Shown one piece after another: positions 25,662 to 31,576 of a stretch of DNA of 35,052 nt. Source of the stretch: JAAUTS01 sp038250235 (GTDB taxonomy: Bacteria; Verrucomicrobiota; Verrucomicrobiia; Methylacidiphilales; JAAUTS01). Each line of letters starts with the position of its first letter. Within the stretch, counting starts at the first letter, position 1. A program made the translations under genes and the position numbers. The notes below the pieces were generated by a model. The model searched no databases and was not told the origin of the DNA. It saw only the letters and a program-made list of their open reading frames with translations. The stretch is taken from NCBI GenBank assembly GCA_038250235.1, contig JBBSCO010000029.1:1-35052 (forward strand), written 5' to 3'.

Positions 25662-26128
25662 TTCTTCAGGTGAGGAAGAACGGAATCTTCGAATTTTTTC
25701 AACCAATCCGGAAATTCACGGGCAACAGTCTGGGCGTGTTTTGTCAATTCCAGCAGCCTTTCATGGCGCAGTTTCAGGTCGTAAGCGTGGCGGAACACGT
25801 GACGAAAGCCTTTGAGTTCCCTCAGAATATTTTTGTAATCCGGGGGCAGAAAGGCGGGCCTGACTTCCGGAATTTCAAGATGCAGACGTTCCAGCAATCG
25901 CTCTTGATAATCCCCTTTTTTCTCAAAATGATTTTCGAAAGTCCGGCACAGACGCTCCAGGGATTTTTCCAAAACATTATAAAAACGGTGTAATTCGTAA
26001 CCGCAGGCCTCCAGATGCCCATCGTGGCTTTCGTTTATCCGCAAAGCGGCATTGCGGGAGGACTCTTGGAGGATGGAGAGATCCTGGGACATTTCAGAAA
26101 CCAGAATCTGTAGTCCTAAGCGATCCAT
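25658..26128 (-). CDS. hepT: HepT-like HEPN ribonuclease toxin
   Basis: A 156-residue all-helical HEPN protein. The catalytic RX4HXY motif is present exactly as R-HVFR-H-A-Y in GFRHVFRHAYDLKL. In characterised HepT, R and H cleave RNA and the Y is AMPylated by MntA. YELHRFYNVLEKSLERL and PEVRPAFLPPDY are also typical of the family. The start is ATG 26128, inside the end of the preceding nucleotidyltransferase gene (13-base overlap), with AAAGGG about 7 bases upstream; the longer open frame to 26218 is antitoxin sequence in another frame. Acts as the toxin of a type VII pair. Confidence 0.85.
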   Translation of the reverse strand: MDRLGLQILVSEMSQDLSILQESSRNAALRINESHDGHLEACGYELHRFYNVLEKSLERLCRTFENHFEKKGDYQERLLERLHLEIPEVRPAFLPPDYKNILRELKGFRHVFRHAYDLKLRHERLLELTKHAQTVAREFPDWLKKFEDSVLPHLKN

Positions 26129-26442
26129 GTCAGGCCCTTTTTCAGGATGGTTTCCCTCAGGCGGGTTTCCGAAAGCAGGGTGACATCCACTTTGCGTCCA
26201 AGGCTTTCCTCCAGCCACGCGGATACGCCGTAAACCGTCATGTGTTCCGGTTCGTGATCAAGGGCCAGGTCGATATCGGATTCCGGGCGGAAACGACCCT
26301 GTTCCACCAGAGAACCGTAAACCCAGAGACGGCAGCCCTTAAGGTGCTTTTTACTGAGCAGGCGCAATTCATCCAAAAGGTGAAGCCGTAACACTTCGCG
26401 CTTGTCGGCAACGTTTTTGTGGTGCTCAAGCAGCAGCTTCAT
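26116..26442 (-). CDS. mntA: MntA-like minimal nucleotidyltransferase antitoxin
   Basis: A 108-residue minimal nucleotidyltransferase. The active site reads YGSLVEQGRFRPESDIDLAL, that is GS-X11-DXD, one residue longer than the usual GSX10DXD, with a third acidic residue in RKVDVTLL. Members AMPylate the tyrosine of the partner HEPN toxin and so neutralise it. Gene order, nucleotidyltransferase first with the HEPN gene overlapping its end, is that of MntA-HepT. The pair sits at the border between the conserved mfd-pdxA unit and the accessory region. Confidence 0.85.
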   Translation of the reverse strand: MKLLLEHHKNVADKREVLRLHLLDELRLLSKKHLKGCRLWVYGSLVEQGRFRPESDIDLALDHEPEHMTVYGVSAWLEESLGRKVDVTLLSETRLRETILKKGLTWIA

Positions 26443-26573
26443 GGCTTCATTAAAGCAGTCATCTGGGTTATCATCAAGCCAGAAGCCCGGAGCGGGGGAG
26501 TCGGATCATGCTTTTAGGATCGGACTGGGCCTGTTGGCAGATCCCGGATCCATTCTTTTCCTCTATAACCGAG

Positions 26574-26591
26574 TTTTCCGACTTCGGAAAA
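26574..26591. other. Perfect hairpin upstream of mntA
   Basis: TTTTCCGA and TCGGAAAA are separated by two bases. It lies 132 bases upstream of the mntA start and 87 bases before the next plus-strand gene. It could be an operator for mntA-hepT or a transcript end. The 235-base gap 26443-26677 otherwise shows nothing I can name. Confidence 0.35.
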
Positions 26592-26677
26592 ATTGGTTGT
26601 AGGAAAAAAATAGAGCGGTGAATTCCTGTTTTTGGGAATAAACGCGCCCTTGCGTTCTCTGACCTTTGGATTACAAT

Positions 26678-27055
26678 ATGCTCATGTTTTACAAGCTAAA
26701 AAGTTTACTAGCCGGTGTCATGGGACTATCGGTTTTCGTGACTCTTTGCTGTTGTGATGCTGAAGCCAAACCCTTCGCGACCCATGGCTGTTGCAAAACC
26801 GCCCCTGCGCCGCTTCAGCAGAAGGACACCTGTCTAAGTTGCCCCCACCAGAACCTCAACGTACGATTGTTGGATAAGGTTCAGGCCGTCTCTCTGAAAG
26901 CTGATTCAGCACCTTTTCCGGTCAGTTACCTGGATGATCCAGGATTGGCCGCTTTTGAATTTTCCACCGGCAAAGCTGCTTCCCTTCCTTTTCGTGCAGC
27001 TGGGGGAAGTCCACCGGTGGATCTCACCATTCTCTATCTCGTCCTGAGGCCTTGA
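26678..27055 (+). CDS. Small secreted cysteine-containing protein
   Basis: About 125 residues from ATG 26678 (ATG 26684 is also possible). A hydrophobic N-terminus (FYKLKSLLAGVMGLSVFVTL) ends in three cysteines and then AEAKP, which suggests export. The mature part has HGCCKTAP and a CLSCPHQ motif, a CxxC followed by a histidine, and a C-terminal hydrophobic strand LTILYLVLRP. I do not recognise the family. The cysteine and histidine content suggests metal binding or a redox role. It lies 115 bases upstream of an even more cysteine-rich secreted peptide. Confidence 0.6.
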   Translation: MLMFYKLKSLLAGVMGLSVFVTLCCCDAEAKPFATHGCCKTAPAPLQQKDTCLSCPHQNLNVRLLDKVQAVSLKADSAPFPVSYLDDPGLAAFEFSTGKAASLPFRAAGGSPPVDLTILYLVLRP

Positions 27056-27170
27056 TTAAGCGGGTGTGGGTCAGGCTCTCCTGGTGTTTGTCGCCGGCCC
27101 CCTTTTCTTCCCTGAGACGACACAAGTGATTCGGTAAAAAAACAAAACTTTATTTAAGGAAAATTGGATT

Positions 27171-27332
27171 ATGAAAAAAACATTGTTGATTTTAGCTGCA
27201 GCAGCTCTGGCTGTTCCTGCGTTGTTCGTTTCCACCTCACAAGCTGCAGGAAAACCCTGCCAGGACTGTTGCTGTGAGTGTGCGGAATGCTGCGAGTCCG
27301 GCTGTAGCAACTGCGAAAAGTGCAATAAGTAA
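27171..27332 (+). CDS. Secreted cysteine-rich peptide, metallothionein-like
   Basis: A 53-residue open frame. Residues 1-26 form a clear signal peptide (MKKTLLILAAAALAV..., ending SQAA). The mature 27 or so residues hold ten cysteines, at C30, C33-35, C37, C40-41, C45, C48 and C51, in repeated CxxC and CC groups, with few other residue types. AAGGA at 27156-27160 lies 10 bases before the ATG, and a strong terminator follows 30 bases after the stop. Both support a real, independently transcribed gene. The likely role is exported metal binding or thiol buffering; a modified or disulfide-rich peptide is the alternative. Confidence 0.8.
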   Translation: MKKTLLILAAAALAVPALFVSTSQAAGKPCQDCCCECAECCESGCSNCEKCNK

Positions 27333-27362
27333 CTTCTCCGGTTTTTAAACCGGAACAAGGGA

Positions 27363-27392
27363 AGCCCGGCAGGAAACTGCCGGGCTTTTTTT
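27363..27392 (+). terminator. Rho-independent terminator
   Basis: AGCCCGGCAG (27363-27372) pairs perfectly with CTGCCGGGCT (27377-27386) around GAAA and runs into seven T. A second hairpin, CCGGTTT/AAACCGG, lies just before at 27338-27353. It ends the cysteine-rich peptide transcript and separates it from the sugar operon. Confidence 0.92.
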
Positions 27393-27432
27393 GCGTTCTT
27401 GCTGTCGGCGCATGGTCTGGTATTTCTGGAAT

Positions 27433-28485
27433 ATGTCGATTGTATTGGTGACCGGCTCGGCCGGTTTGATCGGGTCGGAAACCTGCAAACGTTTCCATGC
27501 GGAAGGTTACGACATCCTGGGGGTTGATAATGACATGCGGGCCTACTTCTTCGGAGAGGGAGCTTCCACCGGCTCATCCAGGCAGGGATTGGAGAAATCC
27601 CTGAAACGTTACACGCACCGGGCCCTGGATATCCGGGACCGCGAGGCGGTGGAAAAACTCTTCCATGAGTACGGCAAAGACATCGCCCTGGTGGTTCATA
27701 CCGCCGCCCAACCCAGTCATGATTGGGCCGCCAAGGAACCCCACACCGACTTCGGGGTCAACGCCATCGGCACCCTGAATCTTCTGGAAGCGGCCCGCCT
27801 GTCCTGCCCGCAAACGCCTTTTATTTTTACCAGCACGAACAAGGTTTACGGAGACACGCCGAATCGTCTGCCCTTTCAGGAGCAGGAAAAACGTTGGGAG
27901 TTGGGTTCTGATCACTTGTATGGGCTTCATGGTATTGATGAAAGCATGTCCATCGATCAGACCAAACACTCGCTCTTCGGGGCCAGTAAAGTGGCGGCTG
28001 ACGTCCTTGTGCAGGAGTATGGACGTTATTTCGGGATGAAGACCGTCTGTTTTCGGGGAGGTTGCCTGACCGGACCCGCCCATGCCGGGACGGAACTGCA
28101 CGGCTTTCTGGCCTACCTTATGAAATGCACCGTGGCTGGTAATCCTTATCGTGTCTTTGGTTACGGAGGGAAGCAGGTCCGCGATAACATTCACAGTCAC
28201 GACCTTGTTGAAGCGTTCCACCAGTTCTTTCAAAATCCACGCAGTGGTGAAGTTTACAACATTGGAGGCAGCCGACATTCCAACTGCTCCATGCTGGAAG
28301 CGATTGATCTTTGTCAGGAAATCAGCGGGAAAAAACTGGACTGGACCTACCTGGAAGACAACCGGATCGGCGACCACATCTGGTGGATCAGCGATGTCCG
28401 CAAGTTCCAGTCCCATTATCCCGGATGGAATTACCGCTACGGTCTGCGGGAGATTCTGGGGGAAATTCATCAGGCTTGTGCCTGA
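27433..28485 (+). CDS. NAD-dependent nucleotide-sugar epimerase/dehydratase (CDP-paratose 2-epimerase-like)
   Basis: About 350 residues from ATG 27433. An extended SDR enzyme with VLVTGSAGLIGSE at the N-terminus, VHTAAQPSHDWA, TSTNKVYGD and FRGGCLTGP. The catalytic YxxxK appears as F-G-A-S-K (SLFGASKVAAD), so phenylalanine replaces the tyrosine; I recall the same change in other members of this subgroup in surface-polysaccharide clusters. QVRDNIHSHDLVEAF and EVYNIGGS complete the substrate domain. It opens the sugar operon 41 bases after the terminator, with a partner epimerase downstream. Confidence 0.85.
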   Translation: MSIVLVTGSAGLIGSETCKRFHAEGYDILGVDNDMRAYFFGEGASTGSSRQGLEKSLKRYTHRALDIRDREAVEKLFHEYGKDIALVVHTAAQPSHDWAAKEPHTDFGVNAIGTLNLLEAARLSCPQTPFIFTSTNKVYGDTPNRLPFQEQEKRWELGSDHLYGLHGIDESMSIDQTKHSLFGASKVAADVLVQEYGRYFGMKTVCFRGGCLTGPAHAGTELHGFLAYLMKCTVAGNPYRVFGYGGKQVRDNIHSHDLVEAFHQFFQNPRSGEVYNIGGSRHSNCSMLEAIDLCQEISGKKLDWTYLEDNRIGDHIWWISDVRKFQSHYPGWNYRYGLREILGEIHQACA

Positions 28486-28490
28486 TGAAG

Positions 28491-28521
28491 CATGGAACTG
28501 GGAGCGTGGTGCATGGAGCGG
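28491..28521 (-). repeat. Imperfect inverted repeat, left copy, beside the four-helix-bundle gene
   Basis: Read on the minus strand this is CCGCTCCATGCACCACGC followed by TCCCAG. It matches the right copy at 28947-28970 at about 20 of 24 positions. It also encodes the first residues of the neighbouring small protein. Related to the unit at 29418-29446. Confidence 0.6.
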
Positions 28522-28914
28522 AAAAAAAATACTGCAAAAAAACTGACACCCTTGAATTTTAAATTCAGGTTTTTAGGTTTGCAGATTTGGCAGATTGGTA
28601 TCGAGTTGAGTATTCCTCTTTTCCGGTTGGCGGATCATTTGAAAGGCGAAAAGCTTTATCGCTTTGCTGAGCAGATGAGAGGTGCCGTGCTTGGTATTAC
28701 CAATAATATTGCGGAAGGCTCTGGAAGCACATCGAATAAAGAATTTCAGCAATTTATGAATTTTTCGCGAAGGTCTGTTTATAAAACAGCGAATATCCCT
28801 TTTGTATCAGTCAAGGAGGGGTCTCTTTGTGATGAAGAAACTCAAGACTGTTTGAATCGTGTGGAAGAGTTGTCCCGGAAAATCACCAACTTTTCTCGCT
28901 CCTTGAATCCATAA
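28492..28914 (+). CDS. Four-helix-bundle protein (23S rRNA intervening-sequence protein family)
   Basis: A 140-residue protein. From about residue 29 it shows the family pattern: LQIWQIGIELSIPLFRLADHL, then QMRGAVLGITNNIAEGSGS, NKEFQQFMNFSRRSVYKT, and a final helix RVEELSRKITNFSRSL. The first 25 residues are encoded by a dispersed repeat and may not be native; a start nearer TTG 28551 (LNFKF) is possible. Members occur inside 23S rRNA intervening sequences and as lone genes; their function is unknown. Here the gene splits two epimerase genes and is flanked by inverted repeats, as if inserted. Confidence 0.85.
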   Translation: MELGAWCMERKKNTAKKLTPLNFKFRFLGLQIWQIGIELSIPLFRLADHLKGEKLYRFAEQMRGAVLGITNNIAEGSGSTSNKEFQQFMNFSRRSVYKTANIPFVSVKEGSLCDEETQDCLNRVEELSRKITNFSRSLNP

Positions 28915-28924
28915 ATACGATTTT

Positions 28925-30061
28925 ATGTCCCTTGCTTTTCAATCCCCGCTCCAAGCCCCATGCTCCAAGCCTGATAAGCTTCTTCTGACTGGAGCCTGTG
29001 GCTTCGTCGGAAGCACTCTGGCCTTGGAATTACGCAGGGTTCTTCCGGATCTGGAGATCATCGGCATCGACAACCTGAGCAGGAAGGGCAGTGAGGGGAA
29101 TGTGCCAAAGATACAGGACTCGGGAATCAGGTTTCAGGTGGGGGATATCCGGAATCCGGCCGATCTGGATAAATTGCCTGCGGCGGATTGGGTGATTGAT
29201 TGCGCGGCCAATCCCAGTGTCCTGGCTGGCGTGGACGGGAAAAGTTCCTCCTTTGAAGTCATGGATCATAACCTGATCGGAACCCTGCAACTCCTGGAAT
29301 ACTGCAAGAAGCATAAGGCAGGGTTTATTCTGTTAAGCACCAGCCGTGTTTATTCCATTGCAGCGCTTAGTGCCATTCCGGTGGAGGAAGTGAAAGGGGC
29401 GTTCAGACCCGAAACCCCCCTCCATGCCCAAAGCTCCGCGCTCCACGCGGATTCGGTTACCCCTGAGGGCGTGACCGAATCCTTCAGCACCCGTCCGCCG
29501 CTTTCCCTTTACGGTATGTCAAAGTTATGTTCGGAAAATCTGGCGTTGGAATATGGCGAAACCTTCGGGTTTCCGGTCTGGATCAACCGTTGCGGAGTGT
29601 TGGCGGGCGCCGGGCAGTTTGGAAGGGCCGACCAGGGAATCTTCGCCTACTGGATCAACAGTTGGCTGCGTAAAAAACCCTTGAAATACATCGGTTTTGG
29701 AGGGCAGGGTTTTCAGGTCCGGGACGCCCTGCATCCCAGGGATTTGGTGCCCTTGCTTACACTACAGATGAACGATCCACTGAGAAAAGTTGAAAAAATC
29801 CAAAACCTGGCCGGCGGAGCGGCCAACAGCATTTCCCTGAAACAGCTCAGCGACTGGTGCGAAAAGCGGTTCGGCCCGCACAGGGTGCTTTCCGATCCAG
29901 AGCCAAGACCCTTTGACCTGCCCTGGATGGTGTTAGACGCAACCTTGGCCAGGCAACAGTGGGGCTGGAGGATGGAAACACCGCTTGACCTCATCCTTGA
30001 AGAAATAGCCGTTCACGCTGAAGCGCATCCGGATTGGCTGGAAATTTCGGGCAACAGTTGA
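28925..30061 (+). CDS. NAD-dependent epimerase/dehydratase, second copy (CDP-paratose 2-epimerase-like)
   Basis: A 378-residue extended SDR enzyme. LLLTGACGFVGSTLALEL binds NAD, WVIDCAANPSVLAGVDG and LLSTSRVYS follow, and here the catalytic YGMSK motif is intact (LSLYGMSKLCSENLALEYG). INRCGVLAGAGQFGRADQG and GFQVRDALHPRDL belong to the substrate domain. It probably works with the first epimerase on one nucleotide sugar. The N-terminus (QSPLQAPCSK) and a segment near residues 163-175 (PLHAQSSALHA) are encoded by copies of the same dispersed repeat. Its C-terminus LEEIAVHAEAHPDWLEI recurs in diverged form beyond the next two genes. Confidence 0.87.
   Translation: MSLAFQSPLQAPCSKPDKLLLTGACGFVGSTLALELRRVLPDLEIIGIDNLSRKGSEGNVPKIQDSGIRFQVGDIRNPADLDKLPAADWVIDCAANPSVLAGVDGKSSSFEVMDHNLIGTLQLLEYCKKHKAGFILLSTSRVYSIAALSAIPVEEVKGAFRPETPLHAQSSALHADSVTPEGVTESFSTRPPLSLYGMSKLCSENLALEYGETFGFPVWINRCGVLAGAGQFGRADQGIFAYWINSWLRKKPLKYIGFGGQGFQVRDALHPRDLVPLLTLQMNDPLRKVEKIQNLAGGAANSISLKQLSDWCEKRFGPHRVLSDPEPRPFDLPWMVLDATLARQQWGWRMETPLDLILEEIAVHAEAHPDWLEISGNS
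28944..28971 (+). repeat. Imperfect inverted repeat, right copy
   Basis: CCCCGCTCCAAGCCCCATGC followed by TCCAAGCC. It is the inverted partner of 28491-28521 and codes for the non-conserved start of the second epimerase, just after its ATG at 28925. Confidence 0.6.
29418..29482 (+). repeat. In-frame repeat plus hairpin inside the second epimerase
   Basis: CTCCATGCCCAAAGCTCCGC and CTCCACGC, a third relative of the repeat flanking the four-helix-bundle gene, lie in frame in the coding sequence. Directly after it GGATTCGGT (29449-29457) pairs with ACCGAATCC (29474-29482), with an inner CCC/GGG. It adds roughly ten residues in a poorly conserved loop. Confidence 0.5.
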
Positions 30062-30067
30062 CGGCCA

Positions 30068-30103
30068 ACTTACATTTGACAATATTTGCCACTATTTGTA
30101 AGT
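30068..30103 (+). promoter_or_regulatory. parDE promoter/operator
   Basis: An inverted repeat ACTTACA (30068-30074) / TGTAAGT (30097-30103) encloses a TTGACA box at 30076-30081. It ends just before the antitoxin GGAG and ATG. This is where a ribbon-helix-helix antitoxin would be expected to bind and repress its own operon. A -10 box is not clear. Confidence 0.5.
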
Positions 30104-30111
30104 ATTGGAGT

Positions 30112-30363
30112 ATGGGCTACACCCGCACGGATCACTACGAAACAATCATCCAGCGCCACATTCGTTCTGGACGGGCCTCGAATAAAACGGAGGTCATTCA
30201 CCAGGCGCTGGCCTTGCTTGACGCAGTTACCCGTGGTCACGGGCCCATCGGTGCCAGCTTTAACAATGCCAGTGAACTGGAAGCCCTGCTTTTGGAGGCA
30301 GGCCCGGCGTCCCCTATGACAGCCGAACGCAAAGCCCGCATTTTCGGGCATTTGAAACGGTGA
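30112..30363 (+). CDS. parD: ParD-like ribbon-helix-helix antitoxin
   Basis: An 83-residue protein starting at ATG 30112. The N-terminus MGYTRTDHYETIIQRHIRSGRASNKTEVIHQALALLD fits the ParD ribbon-helix-helix DNA-binding and dimerisation fold: a short strand, then IIQRHIRSGR and SNKTEVIHQAL helices. The C-terminal half (LEALLLEAG to FGHLKR) would wrap the toxin. The ribosome site GGAG sits unusually close to the ATG. The stop overlaps the toxin start as GTGA. Confidence 0.82.
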   Translation: MGYTRTDHYETIIQRHIRSGRASNKTEVIHQALALLDAVTRGHGPIGASFNNASELEALLLEAGPASPMTAERKARIFGHLKR

Positions 30364-30677
30364 AATTTCAGGCTTCGCCGGAAACGGACGATGACCTGAT
30401 AGCAGCCCGTGACTTTATTGCAGCCGATAACGAAAAGGCCGCTCTCGATTTTCTGGATACGGTTTTTGAAGCCTTTGACCGTTTGGGTGAAAATCCAGAA
30501 ATGGGTGCAAAAGCGCGCTTTAAACATGCTGCTTTGAAAAAAATGCGTTATTTCGTGCTGCCACCCCCTTTTAACCGTTGGATCATCTTATACCAAACGA
30601 GTGGGAAGGGTGTGGATATCAGGCGTGTCCTTTACGGGAACATCAACTGGAAAGACGAGCCGGGACGTTTTTTTTGA
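30360..30677 (+). CDS. parE: ParE/RelE family toxin
   Basis: A 105-residue toxin of the RelE/ParE fold, starting with GTG 30360 overlapping the antitoxin stop. Recognised by the order of elements: FQASPETDDDLIAARDFIA, ALDFLDTVFEAFDRLGENPEMG, KKMRYFVLPPPFNRWIILYQ, and VDIRRVLYGNINW. The R-V-L-Y/H-G segment is typical of ParE, which in studied cases poisons gyrase; a ribosome-dependent RelE activity cannot be excluded from sequence. It sits between the epimerase stop and a displaced copy of the epimerase C-terminus. Confidence 0.85.
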   Translation: MKFQASPETDDDLIAARDFIAADNEKAALDFLDTVFEAFDRLGENPEMGAKARFKHAALKKMRYFVLPPPFNRWIILYQTSGKGVDIRRVLYGNINWKDEPGRFF

Positions 30678-30714
30678 GGATTGAAGTTGGAGCCCGCAGA
30701 CATCCTTCGGGCAT

Positions 30715-30807
30715 ACCCTTGAAGAAATCGCGGACCTTGCGGAGACTCATCCGGAATGGCTGGAAATTTGGGGGACTAAGGCAGTAAAGCAACTGCTGAG
30801 AAATTGA
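30715..30807 (+). pseudogene. Displaced C-terminal fragment of an epimerase
   Basis: Thirty codons reading TLEEIADLAETHPEWLEIWG then TKAVKQLLRN and a stop. The first 19 aligned codons from CTT match the end of the second epimerase (LEEIAVHAEAHPDWLEISG): 44 of 57 bases and 14 of 19 residues are identical. Several base changes are synonymous, so the piece was coding when it diverged. No start or upstream domain is present. The stop overlaps the TTGACA box used by the next toxin-antitoxin unit. Confidence 0.75.
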
Positions 30808-30838
30808 CAATCCTGGCAAAAAAGGCCATACCGGCTTT

Positions 30839-31123
30839 ATGAAAACAGCCAGTGTGACTGAATTGAAAAACGGGCTCAGTAGCTTTCTGGATAAGGTGCA
30901 GCGGGGCCATTCGGTGCTGGTTACCGAGCACAGCCGGCCTGTTGCAATTCTTGAAAAGGTTTCGACCGATCGTCTGCCTCCGAATTTGAGGGATCTGGCG
31001 GCTCAGGGTTTGATCGCACTTCCCGGGAAGGATCTGGATCTGAAAGCCTTTTTCAGCATGCCCAAAGCAAAGGGAAAGAACTCGCTGATAGAAGCTCTTT
31101 CAGAGGATCGCGAAGGTCGTTGA
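30839..31123 (+). CDS. Phd/YefM family antitoxin
   Basis: A 94-residue antitoxin. The N-terminal MKTASVTELKNGLSSFLDKVQRGHSVLVTEHSRPVAILEKV is a complete Phd/YefM DNA-binding fold: strand, helix, strand with the V-T-x-H-x-R-P-V-A hallmark. A flexible C-terminus follows. TTGACA at 30803-30808 could be its -35 box, leaving a very short leader. It precedes a PIN toxin by 4 bases. Confidence 0.85.
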   Translation: MKTASVTELKNGLSSFLDKVQRGHSVLVTEHSRPVAILEKVSTDRLPPNLRDLAAQGLIALPGKDLDLKAFFSMPKAKGKNSLIEALSEDREGR

Positions 31124-31127
31124 AGTC

Positions 31128-31547
31128 ATGACGTTCTGGGATACATCAGCCTTGGCTCCTCTGATTTATGAGGAGGAAGATTCAGTATGGCGTGAGGGTT
31201 TTTTGTCCAAAGATCCCCGGATCGTGTTGTGGTATGGAACTCCGATGGAGTTGGAATCTGCCCTTTCCAGGCGAGTGAGAGAGGGATCGTTGTCGATGGA
31301 TCAGGCTCATTTGGCCCGGAAAAAAGTGGAAAGAATGGCTGCTTCGTGGTTGGAAGTGGAGCCCTCCCGCGAGGTGCGGGACAGAGCTCTCAGACTTTTG
31401 CGTGTACACTCTTTACGCAGCGCGGACGCTTTTCAACTGTCTGCCGCTTTGATCGTAACGTACGAACGTCCCGCCGGGCATTGGTTTCTGACGGCAGAAA
31501 ATCGTTTGACTTTGGCGGCTGAGGCGGAAGGATTTTCTGTGGAATAA
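31128..31547 (+). CDS. vapC: PIN-domain ribonuclease toxin (VapC-like)
   Basis: A 139-residue PIN nuclease. The acidic site is D5 (FWDTSAL), E41 or E43 (MELESAL), D100 (RSADAFQLSAAL) and, at the place of the fourth aspartate, E124 (TAENRL). Such toxins cleave tRNA or rRNA with magnesium. It follows its antitoxin by 4 bases and is followed, 29 bases on, by the operon's glycosyltransferase. Confidence 0.85.
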   Translation: MTFWDTSALAPLIYEEEDSVWREGFLSKDPRIVLWYGTPMELESALSRRVREGSLSMDQAHLARKKVERMAASWLEVEPSREVRDRALRLLRVHSLRSADAFQLSAALIVTYERPAGHWFLTAENRLTLAAEAEGFSVE

Positions 31548-31576
31548 AGGCATCAGGGCCGGTAACAAGGTAAATA

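Noticed and set aside
26402..26602. 66-codon plus-strand frame upstream of the cysteine protein
   Set aside because: It overlaps the mntA 5' end, lacks a ribosome site and resembles no protein.
31561..31576. GGTAACAAGGTAA, like the 3' end of 16S rRNA
   Set aside because: Only about a dozen bases with no rRNA around; AAGG there is the ribosome site of the glycosyltransferase.
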